From Lysinibacillus xylanilyticus (GTDB lineage Bacteria > Bacillota > Bacilli > Bacillales_A > Planococcaceae): a stretch of DNA of 64,000 nucleotides. The stretch's first letter is position 1. Each line of letters begins with the position of its first letter. Shown piece after piece: positions 1-12,367 of this stretch. The position numbers were made by a program, and so were the translations under genes. Below the pieces are notes generated by a model. That model searched no databases. It was not told the origin of the DNA and worked only from the letters and a program-made list of their open reading frames with translations. The DNA lies in NCBI RefSeq assembly GCF_001183605.1, contig NZ_LFXJ01000011.1, forward strand, positions 15,607-79,606, written 5' to 3'.

Positions 1-228
1 ATTGTTGTTGCTCATAGCACTCTCCATACAAGAGCTCATTAAAGCTTTAGTTGGGCAATACTTAAAGATACCCTCAGCCATTTTAAAGGCACCAAATGCA
101 ATCATCAATCGACCTTTCGTACATTCAGGATTTCTTGAGACCTTAGCGATACCGAATGCCGTTAAACTTACACCCATTGCAAAGCGACAAAAGGCATTTT
201 TTTCGCTTAAATTTGTTTCGTGCATCAT
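1..228 (-). CDS. DUF2892/YgaP-type small membrane protein (3' end outside window)
   Basis: A reverse-strand frame is open from an ATG at 228 through the window edge, so the C-terminus is missing. A strong ribosome site (AAAGGAGG at 238-245) sits 9 bases before the ATG; a second ATG follows immediately. The 76 visible residues start MMHETNLSEKNAF, contain a hydrophobic stretch and a CPTKAL segment, a pattern I associate with the DUF2892 (YgaP-like inner membrane) family. Function unknown. The forward frame over the same bases is a shadow: it has no ribosome site and low-complexity content. Confidence 0.6.
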   Translation of the reverse strand, partial: MMHETNLSEKNAFCRFAMGVSLTAFGIAKVSRNPECTKGRLMIAFGAFKMAEGIFKYCPTKALMSSCMESAMSNNN

Positions 229-430
229 ATAATATTTCCTCCTTTAGTCATTGTGGAAAAAATAAAGCGGGGTGCACTTTGCTTTATGAAAGTGCTGTGT
301 TACGATTGAAACAAGATGATTGCATAAAGCATTAATTTTATGAAAGAAAGCGTTTATGCAGTAGTAGTATGTGATTTCACGTAGGATTTACACAATGAAA
401 TTTTACGTAATTTAGGAAGGGGCGAATAGA

Positions 431-2152
431 ATGGATCCAGTATGGAAAATTACAGAATTACGTCAGCAATTAGCTGTAATAGATGGTAAAAAGGCACCGG
501 ATATTGTATTAAAAAATGCACGTTATTTACATAGCATGCTCAAACAGTGGGTAGTAGGGAACATTTGGGTTTTAGGAGATCGTATTGTCTATGCTGGTGA
601 TAGAATGCCTCCGTTATTAGAAGGAACAGAGGTCGTCGATTGTACGAATAAAACAATTGTACCAGGATATATTGAGCCACATGTTCATCCGTTCCAGTTA
701 TACCATCCGCAATCTTTTGCTGATTTTTGTGGACAACTAGGAACGACAACTTTTATTTCAGACAATTTAAGCTTCGTTTTATCTTTAGAAAATAAGAAAG
801 CGTTTTCAATATTGGATAATTTGAAAAAGCTACCGTTTTCATTTTATTGGTGGACTCGTTTTGATTCGCAAACTGAAATGGAACAGGAGGAAGAGATTTT
901 TTCTAATACGTCCATTTTAGAATGGTTGGAACGAGATGATGTTTTACTTGGAGGAGAATTAACGGGCTGGCCAAGGTTGTTACATGGAGATGACCAAATG
1001 CTCTATCGTATGCAAATGGCTAAGGGCTATGGGAAAAAAATTGAAGGACATTTCCCTGGTGCATCAGAACGAACTTTAGCACGTATGAAGCTACTTGGTG
1101 CAGATGGTGATCATGAAGCTATGACAGTAGAAGAAGTAGAGCGACGTATAATGCAAGGATATGCTGTAACGCTGCGTCATTCTTCAATACGTCCAGACTT
1201 ACCAGATCTATTAAAGGGGATAGTTGAAAAAGAGCTACCTATTTTTGATCATTTAATGATGACAACAGATGGCTCACCACCTGCATTTCATGAGGATGGT
1301 GTGATGGATAAATGTATTCAAGTAGCCTTAGATGCAGGTGTAGCACCAATAGATGCTTATCAAATGGCTTCCTATAATGTGGCCCGTTATTATAATATGT
1401 CCAACTTACATGGCTTTATCGCAACGGGTCGATTTGCCTCCCTTAATATTTTACAAGATGAATGGCATCCAGTTCCTGAGAGTGTACTTTCGAAGGGAGT
1501 TTGGCTAAAACGCGACGGAGAGCAAGTGCAAAAACTTGCTGAAATTGATTATTCAGCGTTACCTACATTTGACTTAGATTTTTCATTAACGTCTCATGAT
1601 TTTCAATTCTCGATGCCATTTGGAATTGAGTTGGTCAATGATGTTATTACGAAACCATATAACTCATTAATTACTAGAGAAGGTCAGCTTGCAGATCATG
1701 ATGAATGTTATTTAATGCTCATGAATAGAGATGGCAATTGGCATGTTAACACGATGATTAAAGGTTTTGCTACTAGTGTTCAAGGATTTGCCTCATCTTA
1801 TTCGAATACAGGCGATATTTTACTAATCGGAAAAAATAAAGACGATATGATCAAAGCCTTTGAAGAAATGAAGGCAATGCGTGGTGGTATTGTCCTTGTT
1901 GAAACAGGCGAAGTAATTGCTACCGTTCCTTTAACAATTGGCGGTTTTTTATATGATGGAGATGTTAAGGAGCTAGCAGAAAAAGAGAAGTTCTTAAAAC
2001 AAGCATTAGCGGATCGGGGATACCACTTAGGAGATGCAATTTATTCTTTACTATTCTTACAATCGACACATTTACCATATATCCGTATAACGCCAAAAGG
2101 GATTTTTGATGTTATGAAGAATAAGTTATTATTACCAGCAGTGATGCGCTAA
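431..2152 (+). CDS. yerA: Putative adenine deaminase (YerA type)
   Basis: A 573-residue amidohydrolase related to adenine deaminase. Metal-binding amidohydrolase motifs are visible: PGYIEPHVHP near residues 77-86, the usual HxH of the first beta strand, and a later FDHLMMTTDGSPP segment. The C-terminal third matches the adenine-deaminase-specific domain in style. AAGGGGCGA lies just before the ATG. In Bacillus subtilis yerA heads the yerA-yerB-yerC-pcrB-pcrA-ligA neighbourhood, and the same order follows here, which supports orthology. Actual substrate is not certain: YerA is a divergent paralogue of the AdeC enzyme, and deamination of adenine to hypoxanthine is inferred from the family. Confidence 0.85.
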   Translation: MDPVWKITELRQQLAVIDGKKAPDIVLKNARYLHSMLKQWVVGNIWVLGDRIVYAGDRMPPLLEGTEVVDCTNKTIVPGYIEPHVHPFQLYHPQSFADFCGQLGTTTFISDNLSFVLSLENKKAFSILDNLKKLPFSFYWWTRFDSQTEMEQEEEIFSNTSILEWLERDDVLLGGELTGWPRLLHGDDQMLYRMQMAKGYGKKIEGHFPGASERTLARMKLLGADGDHEAMTVEEVERRIMQGYAVTLRHSSIRPDLPDLLKGIVEKELPIFDHLMMTTDGSPPAFHEDGVMDKCIQVALDAGVAPIDAYQMASYNVARYYNMSNLHGFIATGRFASLNILQDEWHPVPESVLSKGVWLKRDGEQVQKLAEIDYSALPTFDLDFSLTSHDFQFSMPFGIELVNDVITKPYNSLITREGQLADHDECYLMLMNRDGNWHVNTMIKGFATSVQGFASSYSNTGDILLIGKNKDDMIKAFEEMKAMRGGIVLVETGEVIATVPLTIGGFLYDGDVKELAEKEKFLKQALADRGYHLGDAIYSLLFLQSTHLPYIRITPKGIFDVMKNKLLLPAVMR

Positions 2153-2201
2153 TTGAAGTTTTCCTATGGTTGATGTAATCGATAAAAGGAGAGTAATGCT
2201 T

Positions 2202-3257
2202 GTGTTCAAATCGAAGAAACTAATTATCGCAATGGCTTTTAGCACCTTATTAATAGGAGGATGTTCAAAAGATTCTTTAGAAGTGAAAGAAGATGATACA
2301 AACAAGGTTGACGATGGAACTGCTATTGAAGAGCCTGTTCAAGAAGTGGCATATGTTGCTCCGTTAACAGGTGAAGCTGTAAAGGAAGAAATTACGCAAC
2401 GCCCAATTATTGTTACCGTTAATAATCACCCGAAAGCACGTCCACAATCAGGAATAGAAGCGGCAGATATCATTTATGAAATGCTGGCAGAAGGTGATGT
2501 TACGCGTTTATTAGCAGTTTATCAAAGTGAACTGCCAGAAAATGTAGGGCCTGTTCGTAGTGCTCGATCTTATTTTGTTGATCTTGCGAAAGGCTTTGAT
2601 GCATTTTACGTAGCACATGGTTATAGCCCAGAGGCAAAATCGATGCTTGATAATAATGTAGTCGACAATATAAATGGTATGGAATATGATGGCATACTTT
2701 TTAAACGTTCAAAAGACCGTGTTGCTCCACACAACTCGTATATTACGTCTGAAAATATATTAAATGGAGCGAAAAAAGTAGGCGCTTCAATGAGTTACCA
2801 TGAAAAAGTACGTGAGGCTTTTTATGAACCCGATGAACGTGGTAAAATAGGCAATGAAACAAGTCGAGTTGACATTTACTACGGAAATAGTGAGAATTTC
2901 CATAATTCGTATTCGTATGATAAGCAAAGTAATCGTTATGGACGACAATCGGCTGGCGTTGACACAAAGGATATTTTAACAGGCGACACATTATCATTTT
3001 CAAATGTTCTATTTTTTGAAATGAAACATCGAACGATTGATAATGAGGGGCGCCAAGATATTGATTTAACTTCTGGTGGAAATGCGTATGTATTTCAAAA
3101 TGGCTATATGAGAGAAGTCAAATGGGCTAATATTGATGGGATACCAATGGCTGTAGAAGAGTCTGGGGAGCTTGTGAAGCTAGTACCAGGGAAGTCTTGG
3201 GTTCATTTCGTACCAACTTCACCAGGGTTACAAGCAATGGTGAAAACGCAGCCTTAA
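2202..3257 (+). CDS. yerB: YerB-like DUF3048 lipoprotein
   Basis: A 351-residue secreted lipoprotein. The N-terminus has a lysine-rich start, a hydrophobic core and a lipobox LLIGGC, so the mature protein should begin at Cys and be anchored outside the membrane. The remainder (DUF3048) includes GPVRSARSYF and PHNSYI motifs typical of YerB. I prefer the GTG at 2202, 9-10 bases after AAAGGAGAG (2185-2193); an ATG at 2196 is only about 3 bases from it, and the frame also extends to 2166. It follows yerA by about 50 bases and yerC follows by 15, so the three are probably cotranscribed. Molecular function unknown. Confidence 0.85.
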   Translation: MFKSKKLIIAMAFSTLLIGGCSKDSLEVKEDDTNKVDDGTAIEEPVQEVAYVAPLTGEAVKEEITQRPIIVTVNNHPKARPQSGIEAADIIYEMLAEGDVTRLLAVYQSELPENVGPVRSARSYFVDLAKGFDAFYVAHGYSPEAKSMLDNNVVDNINGMEYDGILFKRSKDRVAPHNSYITSENILNGAKKVGASMSYHEKVREAFYEPDERGKIGNETSRVDIYYGNSENFHNSYSYDKQSNRYGRQSAGVDTKDILTGDTLSFSNVLFFEMKHRTIDNEGRQDIDLTSGGNAYVFQNGYMREVKWANIDGIPMAVEESGELVKLVPGKSWVHFVPTSPGLQAMVKTQP

Positions 3258-3272
3258 AGGGAGGAAGATTGC

Positions 3273-3593
3273 ATGCAAATCGAAAAAATTCGAGGGCATC
3301 AAACAGATCAATTATTTAAAGCAGTGTTAGAGCTGAAAGACATCGAAGAATGCTATAAATTTTTTGATGATTTATGTACGATTAGTGAAATTCAATCGCT
3401 GGCACAACGCTTTGAGGTTGCGCATTTACTACGTTTAAAGAAAACCTACGAATCCATTAAAAAGGAAACAGGTGCAAGTACAGCAACTATTTCGCGTGTA
3501 CGTCGTTGCTTTGATTATGGGAATGATACATATGATGAAATGTTAGGTCGTTTGTATCCAGATGAAAAGCCGTTTCAAGCACCAAAAGAATAG
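3273..3593 (+). CDS. yerC: YerC/YecD family TrpR-like DNA-binding protein
   Basis: A 106-residue protein of the YerC/TrpR-like family. The helix-turn-helix part is visible in the middle (SEIQSLAQRFEVAHLL, then ETGASTATISRVRRC), the same arrangement as in Trp repressor. It starts 15 bases after yerB with GGGAGGA in front and is followed directly by a strong terminator, so it is the last gene of the yerABC unit. The regulated targets cannot be read from the sequence. Confidence 0.88.
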   Translation: MQIEKIRGHQTDQLFKAVLELKDIEECYKFFDDLCTISEIQSLAQRFEVAHLLRLKKTYESIKKETGASTATISRVRRCFDYGNDTYDEMLGRLYPDEKPFQAPKE

Positions 3594-3600
3594 TAGGTAA

Positions 3601-3635
3601 AGAGGCTGGGTAGAGTTTTTACCCAGTCTTTTTCA
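3601..3635 (+). terminator. Rho-independent terminator after yerC
   Basis: The stem AGgCTGGGTA / TACCCAGtCT encloses a short T-rich loop and is followed by TTTTTC. It separates yerC from pcrB. Confidence 0.85.
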
Positions 3636-3704
3636 TTTTTTTGTAGACAGTCATAAGCTATACTTGTAAACGAATAGATAGAAAATGATAGGTGGTAAAA
3701 ATAG

Positions 3705-4394
3705 ATGGATTATTTAGAATGGAGACATGTGTTCAAGCTAGACCCAGCTAAAGATATTTCAGATGAGGCACTAGAAAAAATTTGTGAATCAGGTACAGAT
3801 GTTATTATAGTTGGTGGAACAGACGGTGTAACTTTAGACGGTGTATTAGATTTACTTGTTCGTGTAAGACGCTTTGAAGTACCAATAGCGCTTGAAATTT
3901 CTGCGATTGATTCGGTAACACCAGGTTATGACTATTATTTCATTCCAACCGTGTTAAATAGTGATGATCCAAAGTGGATTAAAAATTTACACCATGAAGC
4001 CATTAAAGAATATGGAGATATTATGGTGTGGGATGAATTAGTCGCTGAAGGTTATTGTATTTTAAATCCGGATTGTAAAGTAGCGGAAGTAACGAATGCG
4101 AAAACTGATTTATCCATTGATGATGTCGTTGCCTACGCACGTTTGGCAGAAAATTTCTTTAGACTACCTGTATTTTATGTAGAGTATAGCGGTACTTATG
4201 GTGATATTGAAGTTGTAAGTGCTGTGAAAAATGAACTGAAAAATACTCGACTGTTTTACGGTGGTGGCATTACATCTGCTCAGCAAGCAGCAGAAATGGC
4301 AAAATATGCAGATACAGTAGTAGTTGGTAATATTATTTACGAAGATTTAAAAGCTGCACTTGCGACTGTTAAGGCTGTAAAAAATAATATATAA
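3705..4394 (+). CDS. pcrB: Heptaprenylglyceryl phosphate synthase PcrB
   Basis: A 229-residue TIM-barrel prenyltransferase of the GGGP synthase/PcrB family. It joins heptaprenyl diphosphate to sn-glycerol 1-phosphate, giving archaeal-type ether lipids in Bacillales. Visible family marks are VGGTDGVTL near residue 38, the SGTYGD region and the phosphate-binding YGGGITS loop near residue 187. Full length for the family. The ATG is preceded by ATAGGTGG. In B. subtilis pcrB is immediately followed by pcrA; here they are separated by about 260 bases filled with an interspersed repeat. Confidence 0.92.
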   Translation: MDYLEWRHVFKLDPAKDISDEALEKICESGTDVIIVGGTDGVTLDGVLDLLVRVRRFEVPIALEISAIDSVTPGYDYYFIPTVLNSDDPKWIKNLHHEAIKEYGDIMVWDELVAEGYCILNPDCKVAEVTNAKTDLSIDDVVAYARLAENFFRLPVFYVEYSGTYGDIEVVSAVKNELKNTRLFYGGGITSAQQAAEMAKYADTVVVGNIIYEDLKAALATVKAVKNNI

Positions 4395-4395
4395 T

Positions 4396-4628
4396 TTAAC
4401 TTCTTTCAGCAGAAGTTTCCCCACCTCTATAGGGGTGAGATGAATACGGATTTAAGTTACTTTTCAGTGGGTGTCCAAACACCTGTACCTGTCGCTACGC
4501 TTTCGGTACAAAAGACACCTGCTGAAAGAAGTTAAAGCCTCCGGCGAATGTCACAGAATCGGAAAGGAGTTCTTTGTGCAAGCACAAAGCCGATTCCGGA
4601 CGCAATTATGCCGAGGCATAATTGATGA
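4396..4628. repeat. Family A interspersed repeat between pcrB and pcrA
   Basis: Inverted ends TTAACTTCTTTCAGC (4396-4410) and GCTGAAAGAAGTTAA (4521-4535) are perfect 15-bp complements around a core containing ACCTGTCGCTACGCTTTCGG. A tail to about 4628 contains the palindrome AATTATGCC-GA-GGCATAATT, which recurs beside other copies. The element fills most of the pcrB-pcrA gap. No protein is credible here, although a frame continuous with pcrA runs through the tail. Confidence 0.8.
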
Positions 4629-4653
4629 AAAAATGTTTGTAAGGCGGTGCAAA

Positions 4654-6906
4654 ATGGAGCAGTTAACGAAAAACTTATTAGCAGGTATGAACCCTGAGCA
4701 GGAAAAGGCGGTCAAAACAACTGAGGGACCGCTTCTTATTATGGCTGGTGCTGGATCAGGGAAGACACGTGTATTAACACATCGTATAGCATACTTAGTA
4801 ATCGAAAAAGAAGTATACCCATCAAAGATTTTAGCAATCACATTTACAAATAAAGCTGCACGTGAAATGCGTGAGCGTATTGATGGAATTCTTGGTAACG
4901 GAACTGGCGATAGTATGTGGGTATCGACATTCCACTCAATGTGTGTGCGTATTTTACGACGTAATATTGATCAGCTTGGGATATCACGTAACTTTTCAAT
5001 TTTAGATTCTACTGACCAGCTATCAGTTATTAAAAATGTTATGAAGGATGAAAATTTTGATACTAAGCGTTTTGAGCCTCGTGCGATTTTAAATGCGATT
5101 AGTTCAGCAAAAAACGAATGTAAAACTGCGGACGATTATGCAGGTCAAATCAATGAAAATAATCCTTACGAAAAAACGATTGCCCGTGTTTATCAAGGTT
5201 ATGAAAAAAGACTACGTCGCAATCAGTCACTCGATTTTGATGATTTAATCATGACAACTATTACATTATTCAACCGCGTACCAGAAGTGCTTGAATACTA
5301 TCAAAATAAATTCCAATATATTCATGTAGATGAATATCAAGATACGAATAAATCCCAATATTTACTCGTTCAGTTGCTTGCTAAGAAATTTAAAAATATT
5401 TGTGTTGTAGGTGATTCAGACCAATCGATTTATCGTTGGCGTGGTGCAGATATTGGCAATATTCTTTCATTCGAAAAGGATTATCCGAATGCTAAGGCCA
5501 TTATGCTTGAGCAAAATTATCGTTCAACAAAACGCATCCTACAAGCGGCAAATGACGTCATTCAAAATAATACAACACGTTATCCAAAAGAACTGCGTAC
5601 AGAAAATGCAGAAGGTGAAAAAATTGTGTTGTACAAAGCGTATAACGAGCAAGAGGAAGCGCAATTCGTTGTACAAACAATCCAACAGCTTATTCAAAAA
5701 GAAGATCGTACATTTGATGACTTTGCGATACTATATCGTACAAATGCTCAGTCCCGTGTGATGGAGGAAGTGCTTGTTAAGTCCAATATGGCTTATCAAA
5801 TAGTTGGTGGTACTAAGTTCTATGATCGTAAAGAGATTAAGGATTTACTTGCCTACTTGCGCCTTATTGCCAATAATGATGATGATTTATCACTCGCACG
5901 TATTATTAATGAGCCAAAGCGTAGTATAGGTGCAACTTCCTTTGAAAAAATGGCTCGTTATGCGATTGAACAGGATCGCTCTATTTTTGATGCTATGAAT
6001 GATCTTGTATTCATGGGTCTTTCAGGGAAGGCTGCTAATTCAGCTGAGCAATTTTACGCAATGATTAAAGGCTTTACAGAGATGCAAGAATATTTATCGG
6101 TGACAGAAATTGTAGAGCAGGTCATTGACAAATCTGGTTATCGCGCAATGCTACAAAACGAAAAGACGATTGAAGCGGAAAGCCGCTTAGAAAATATTGA
6201 AGAGTTTTTATCAGTAACAAAGGCTTTTGAAGAGCGTAGTGATGATAAAAGCTTAATCTCCTTTTTAACAGATTTGGCTCTAATTGCAGATATTGATGCA
6301 CTTGATAAAGAGGACGCTTCGAAGGGCAACATTATTTTAATGACGATGCATGCCGCAAAGGGCTTAGAATTCCCTATCGTCTTTATCATTGGAATGGAGG
6401 AAAATATCTTCCCGCATTCTCGTTCACTTGATGATATGGATGAAATGGAAGAAGAACGACGATTGATGTATGTCGGCGTGACGCGTGCCGAGGAACGTTT
6501 ATATTTAACGAGTGCACAAAGTCGTACGATTTTTGGTCGTTTTAGCTATAACAATGTGTCACGTTTCTTAGGTGAAATTTCGGAGGATATTACAGAGTCA
6601 ATATCCAAAGGTGGCTCGAAGCCTGAGGTTCCGTTTGCCTCTAGTAATCGTTCTGCAGGTGGCTATCAAAAACGTACACTTGGAGCGGTTCAGAAAACAC
6701 AGTCTGCAACAGCTCGTTTACAAACAACTGGTGGAGACCAATTTGGCTGGAAGGCTGGAGACAAAGCGATCCATAAAAAATGGGGAACAGGTATGGTTGT
6801 AAGTGTAAAAGGTGAGGGTGATAGTACAGAGCTAGATATTGCCTTTCCACAACCTATTGGTATTAAGCGATTACTAGCACAATTTGCACCTATTGAAAAA
6901 GGGTAA
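4654..6906 (+). CDS. pcrA: ATP-dependent DNA helicase PcrA
   Basis: A 750-residue UvrD/Rep superfamily 1 helicase, a 3'-5' translocase used in repair, plasmid replication and clearing RNA polymerase or RecA from DNA. Motifs in order: Q-motif/NPEQEKAV, Walker A AGAGSGKT at 31-38, motif Ia TFTNKAA, Walker B DEYQDTN, motif [23 protein letters not shown], and [11 protein letters not shown] and [10 protein letters not shown] near the C-terminal helicase domain. The start is ATG 4654 ([13 protein letters not shown]) after AAGGCGGTG; the frame is open 61 codons further upstream but that part is repeat DNA. ligA follows after 14 bases, suggesting coupled expression. Confidence 0.96.
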   Translation: MEQLTKNLLAGMNPEQEKAVKTTEGPLLIMAGAGSGKTRVLTHRIAYLVIEKEVYPSKILAITFTNKAAREMRERIDGILGNGTGDSMWVSTFHSMCVRILRRNIDQLGISRNFSILDSTDQLSVIKNVMKDENFDTKRFEPRAILNAISSAKNECKTADDYAGQINENNPYEKTIARVYQGYEKRLRRNQSLDFDDLIMTTITLFNRVPEVLEYYQNKFQYIHVDEYQDTNKSQYLLVQLLAKKFKNICVVGDSDQSIYRWRGADIGNILSFEKDYPNAKAIMLEQNYRSTKRILQAANDVIQNNTTRYPKELRTENAEGEKIVLYKAYNEQEEAQFVVQTIQQLIQKEDRTFDDFAILYRTNAQSRVMEEVLVKSNMAYQIVGGTKFYDRKEIKDLLAYLRLIANNDDDLSLARIINEPKRSIGATSFEKMARYAIEQDRSIFDAMNDLVFMGLSGKAANSAEQFYAMIKGFTEMQEYLSVTEIVEQVIDKSGYRAMLQNEKTIEAESRLENIEEFLSVTKAFEERSDDKSLISFLTDLALIADIDALDKEDASKGNIILMTMHAAKGLEFPIVFIIGMEENIFPHSRSLDDMDEMEEERRLMYVGVTRAEERLYLTSAQSRTIFGRFSYNNVSRFLGEISEDITESISKGGSKPEVPFASSNRSAGGYQKRTLGAVQKTQSATARLQTTGGDQFGWKAGDKAIHKKWGTGMVVSVKGEGDSTELDIAFPQPIGIKRLLAQFAPIEKG

Positions 6907-6920
6907 GCGAGGGAACTTAA

Positions 6921-8927
<2,007 letters not shown>

Positions 8928-9071
8928 TGGAAAATATTATAGTTAAAGTATGCTGAATTGTCCTAGCCACTTGGTGGGAAGTAAATGGATTTATATGTCT
9001 TTTTCGGTCCATAGGTGGTGTGAACAATTCGTCGAGCAGAATTTTAATTTCAGTAAAGGAGTACTAAGATA

Positions 9072-10205
9072 ATGAAGTCATTTCGACTCATTCCAGCAAT
9101 TGTCGCTGCTGCAATGCTAGTCGGCTGTGTGCCTTCTAATAAGAAGGAAACAGAGCTTACACAGGAGACGCAACAGGAAAAAGCGGAAACAACAATTATT
9201 CCAAGCTTACAGATTGATGAATCATATTATAGAACGCTAACTCCTTACAAACAAAGTGCTAGCAGAGGATTAGTAGTTTCAAATATTTTTACAAAATATG
9301 ATATGAAGGAAGTTGAAACAGGTTTAATGCGTCTTTCTCAAGATGAGTTTGATACAGAAAACTACTTCTTCCAAGAGGGGCAATATTTAGCGGAAAGCAC
9401 AGTGACAGATTGGCTTGCACGTAGTTCACAAACGAAGGATGGTTTAAATCCTCCAACGACGGACTCAATGCCAGCAGAAGAACGTGCAACAAAGGCTCCA
9501 ATCTATTTATCACATATTGTTGAGCAAAATTATTTAACTAAAACTAGTGATAACAAAGTAAAATTAGGCGGTATTTCGATAGGACTTTCCTTAAACACTA
9601 TTTATTACTATCAAAAAGAAAAATATGGGGAGTACTATGAGAAGCCAATTGAAGAGGCAAAACTCGTTGAGCAAGGAAAGAAAATGGCCGCTGAAATTGT
9701 GTCCCGCCTAAGAGCTCGTGATGAATTGAAAGATATACCGATTGTAGTAGGCTTGTTTAAACAAAAAGCTCGCAATGACATTATTCCAGGAACGTATTTT
9801 AGCTATGGCGTATCAAAAGCAGGACAAAACGACGTAGCTGATTGGAAAGGTATTGACGAAGAATATGTTCTTTTCCCAACGAGTGAATCACAAGATGTAT
9901 ACCGAGATGTTAGCAATAACTTTAAGAATTTTAAACAAGATATAGATAAATACTTTTCTAACTATACTAGTGTAATAGGAACAGGCTTCTACAAAGATAA
10001 AAAAATTCAAAAGCTAAAGATTGAAGTGCCTATCCAATTCTACGGTAAGTCTGAAATTATAGGCTTTACTCAATATTTAACAGGTGTTCTGATCAATCAA
10101 TTTGATAACATCAATGTTGAAGTGAATATTACCTCAATAAATGGTCCAGAGGCATTGATCGTAAAGAATTCCAGCGAAAAGGAACCATACGTCCATATCT
10201 ATTAA
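9072..10205 (+). CDS. camS: CamS family (YerH) lipoprotein
   Basis: A 377-residue lipoprotein of the CamS sex-pheromone precursor family (YerH in B. subtilis). The signal peptide ends in the lipobox MLVGC around residue 19, followed by a charged, disordered linker and the conserved globular CamS domain (LGGISIGLSLNT, VGLFKQKARNDIIPG). In enterococci the signal peptide of such proteins is released as a peptide pheromone; here only the family membership is seen. AAAGGAGT precedes the ATG; a hairpin terminator lies right after the stop codon. Confidence 0.9.
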   Translation: MKSFRLIPAIVAAAMLVGCVPSNKKETELTQETQQEKAETTIIPSLQIDESYYRTLTPYKQSASRGLVVSNIFTKYDMKEVETGLMRLSQDEFDTENYFFQEGQYLAESTVTDWLARSSQTKDGLNPPTTDSMPAEERATKAPIYLSHIVEQNYLTKTSDNKVKLGGISIGLSLNTIYYYQKEKYGEYYEKPIEEAKLVEQGKKMAAEIVSRLRARDELKDIPIVVGLFKQKARNDIIPGTYFSYGVSKAGQNDVADWKGIDEEYVLFPTSESQDVYRDVSNNFKNFKQDIDKYFSNYTSVIGTGFYKDKKIQKLKIEVPIQFYGKSEIIGFTQYLTGVLINQFDNINVEVNITSINGPEALIVKNSSEKEPYVHIY

Positions 10206-10208
10206 TTT

Positions 10209-10240
10209 ATAGTCAGCCACGTGCTGACTATATTTTTTTT
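10209..10240 (+). terminator. Terminator after camS
   Basis: AGTCAGC-CACGT-GCTGACT hairpin followed by a run of eight T. It closes the pcrB-pcrA-ligA-camS unit. Confidence 0.85.
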
Positions 10241-10478
10241 GGAAGAAAAATGAGATTTGTTCGTTGTAAGAAATCAGAATGATGGATAGACTTTTTAGAG
10301 CGACGGAAAGAGCGATCGAATCGACGGAAGCTCTCCCCGATTTGACAATTAGAAGAGCTGCAGCACACAATCCAAGCCCTTCTCCCAAAAAGCGAAGTCT
10401 ATATGAAGGACTCTAAAGGTGGCCCTTAAAGACAACACTTCGTCATAGTAGTGAAAGTTTCTTTATTTTTGGTGAAAG
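10241..10478. other. Intergenic region, no gene recognised
   Basis: About 240 bases between the camS terminator and the gat promoter. A 44-codon frame from 10279 has no ribosome site and no recognisable product. Two GTGAAAGTT copies occur near 10451 and 10472. I see no repeat-family signature here. Confidence 0.5.
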
Positions 10479-10509
10479 TTGTGATTTTTAATATGAAAAA
10501 TGTTATGAT
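10479..10509 (+). promoter_or_regulatory. Possible promoter of gatCAB
   Basis: TTGTGA at 10479 and TATGAT at 10504 with 19 bases between them (18 if TTATGA is used), about 80 bases before gatC. The spacing is slightly long, so this is a guess from sequence only. Confidence 0.35.
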
Positions 10510-10590
10510 TACTTGCATGGTTAACTTTATTCAACCCTATTGTTATCGACAAAAACAATGAATTGAGTGAGTATTCGGAGGTGTGGAAAA

Positions 10591-10878
10591 ATGGCAAAAT
10601 TAACAAAAGAAGAAGTTAAGCACGTTGCAAATTTAGCACGTCTTGCAATTACTGAAGAGGAAGCAGAGAAATTTGCTGAACAGCTTGGTAAAATTACAGA
10701 CTTCGCAGAGCAACTAAACGAGTTAGATACAACGAATGTTGAACCAACAACTCATGTTTTACCACTAGTAAACGTAATGCGTGAAGATGTTGCAACAAAA
10801 GGCTTAGACCGTGAAGTAATGATGTTAAACGTAAAAGAACAAGAAGATGGTCAAGTAAAAGTACCAGCTATCATGTAA
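10591..10878 (+). CDS. gatC: Glutamyl-tRNA(Gln) amidotransferase subunit C
   Basis: A 95-residue subunit that wraps around and stabilises GatA in the GatCAB complex. GatCAB converts Glu-tRNA(Gln), and in many bacteria Asp-tRNA(Asn), to the amide form. The start [18 protein letters not shown] at ATG 10591 follows CGGAGGTG (10576-10583); an upstream in-frame extension to 10567 covers the ribosome site and is rejected. EPTTHVLPL in the middle is the conserved family segment. gatA follows after 24 bases. Confidence 0.95.
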   Translation: MAKLTKEEVKHVANLARLAITEEEAEKFAEQLGKITDFAEQLNELDTTNVEPTTHVLPLVNVMREDVATKGLDREVMMLNVKEQEDGQVKVPAIM

Positions 10879-10902
10879 TACTAAAACATAGGAGGATTCC
10901 TC

Positions 10903-12366
10903 ATGACGTTATTTGAACGTTCAGCAAAGGAGCTACAAGCTGACATTAAAGCGGGTAAGCTAACAATCGCTGATTTAACAAAAGAAGCATACGAACGTGT
11001 GGCGAAGCTTGACGGCGATGTACAAGCTTTCCTTGCTTCAAACGAAGAAAAAGCAACTGCACAAGCAGCTGAAATGGACAAAGTGCCATTTGAAGAGCGT
11101 GGACCACTTTTCGGTCTTCCTATCGGTGTTAAAGACAACATCGTGACAGAAGGATTAGAAACAACTTGTGCTTCTAAAATTTTAGAAGGCTTTATGCCAA
11201 TTTACGATGCAACAGTAGTTAAAAAGCTACGTGAAGCTGGTATGGTCACTATCGGTAAATTAAACATGGACGAGTTTGCAATGGGTTCTTCAAACGAAAA
11301 CTCATACTATAAAACAACAAAAAATCCATGGAACTTAAACCACGTACCAGGTGGATCTTCAGGTGCGTCTGCAGCAGCAGTAGCAGCAGGTGAAGTACCA
11401 TTCTCACTTGGTTCTGATACAGGTGGTTCAATCCGTCAACCAGCAGCATACTGCGGCGTTGTAGGGATGAAACCTACATATGGTCGTGTATCTCGCTTTG
11501 GTTTAGTTGCATTTGCATCTTCTTTAGATCAAATCGGGCCTATTACTCGTAATGTTGAAGATAATGCTCTATTACTTGAAGCAATTGCAGGATTAGATCC
11601 TAACGATTCAACTTCTGCAAACGTAGAAGTACCAAACTACGCAGCAGCCCTTACAGGTGATGTAAAAGGTTTACGTATCGCTGTGCCAAAAGAATTCCTT
11701 GGTGAAGGTGTTGGCGAAGCAGCACGTCAATCAGTGCTTAAAGCATTAGAAGTATTAAAAGGCTTAGGTGCTACAGTAGAAGAAGTATCACTTCCTCATT
11801 CGAAATACGCACTTGCAGCATACTATATTCTTTCTTCTTCAGAAGCGTCTTCTAACCTTTCTCGTTTCGACGGTATCCGTTATGGTTTCCGTGCAGAAAA
11901 TGTTAATAATTTGATGGACCTTTATAAAGAAACACGTGCACAAGGCTTTGGCGATGAAGTAAAACGTCGTATCATGCTTGGTACTTACTCACTAAGCGCA
12001 GGTACGTATGATGCTTACTACAAAAAAGCTCAACAAGCACGTACACTTATCAAAGCAGACTATGACAAAGTATTTGAAGACTTTGACGTAATCATTGGAC
12101 CAACTTCTCCAACACCAGCATTTAAAATTGGTGAAAACGTCGATGATCCAATGACGATGTATGCAAATGATATTTTAACGATTCCTATGAACTTAGCTGG
12201 TGTGCCAGCCATTTCAATTCCATGTGGCTTTGAAAATGAACTGCCATTAGGCTTACAAATTATCGGTAAATATTTCGACGAAGCAACAATTTACCGTGTA
12301 GCTCATGCTTTTGAACAAGCAACGGAGTTCCATAAACAAGTTCCTCAAATTTGGGAGGGAAAATAA
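10903..12366 (+). CDS. gatA: Glutamyl-tRNA(Gln) amidotransferase subunit A
   Basis: A 487-residue amidase-signature enzyme that releases ammonia from glutamine for GatB. The Ser-cisSer-Lys triad is present: catalytic Lys in IGVKDNI, the [14 protein letters not shown] stretch, and [11 protein letters not shown] carrying the nucleophile. Full length. AGGAGG precedes the ATG. It ends one base before the gatB start codon, typical translational coupling. Confidence 0.97.
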   Translation: MTLFERSAKELQADIKAGKLTIADLTKEAYERVAKLDGDVQAFLASNEEKATAQAAEMDKVPFEERGPLFGLPIGVKDNIVTEGLETTCASKILEGFMPIYDATVVKKLREAGMVTIGKLNMDEFAMGSSNENSYYKTTKNPWNLNHVPGGSSGASAAAVAAGEVPFSLGSDTGGSIRQPAAYCGVVGMKPTYGRVSRFGLVAFASSLDQIGPITRNVEDNALLLEAIAGLDPNDSTSANVEVPNYAAALTGDVKGLRIAVPKEFLGEGVGEAARQSVLKALEVLKGLGATVEEVSLPHSKYALAAYYILSSSEASSNLSRFDGIRYGFRAENVNNLMDLYKETRAQGFGDEVKRRIMLGTYSLSAGTYDAYYKKAQQARTLIKADYDKVFEDFDVIIGPTSPTPAFKIGENVDDPMTMYANDILTIPMNLAGVPAISIPCGFENELPLGLQIIGKYFDEATIYRVAHAFEQATEFHKQVPQIWEGK

Positions 12367-12367
12367 C

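Noticed and set aside
2..232. Forward 76-codon frame at the left edge
   Set aside because: It is the shadow of a reverse-strand gene with a strong ribosome site (AAAGGAGG) and DUF2892-like sequence; the forward frame has no start context.
4471..4653. 61-codon N-terminal extension of PcrA
   Set aside because: It is translated repeat DNA; the usual PcrA start with its own ribosome site is at 4654.
10279..10413. 44-codon frame between camS and gatC
   Set aside because: No ribosome site, no recognisable sequence; kept as noncoding.
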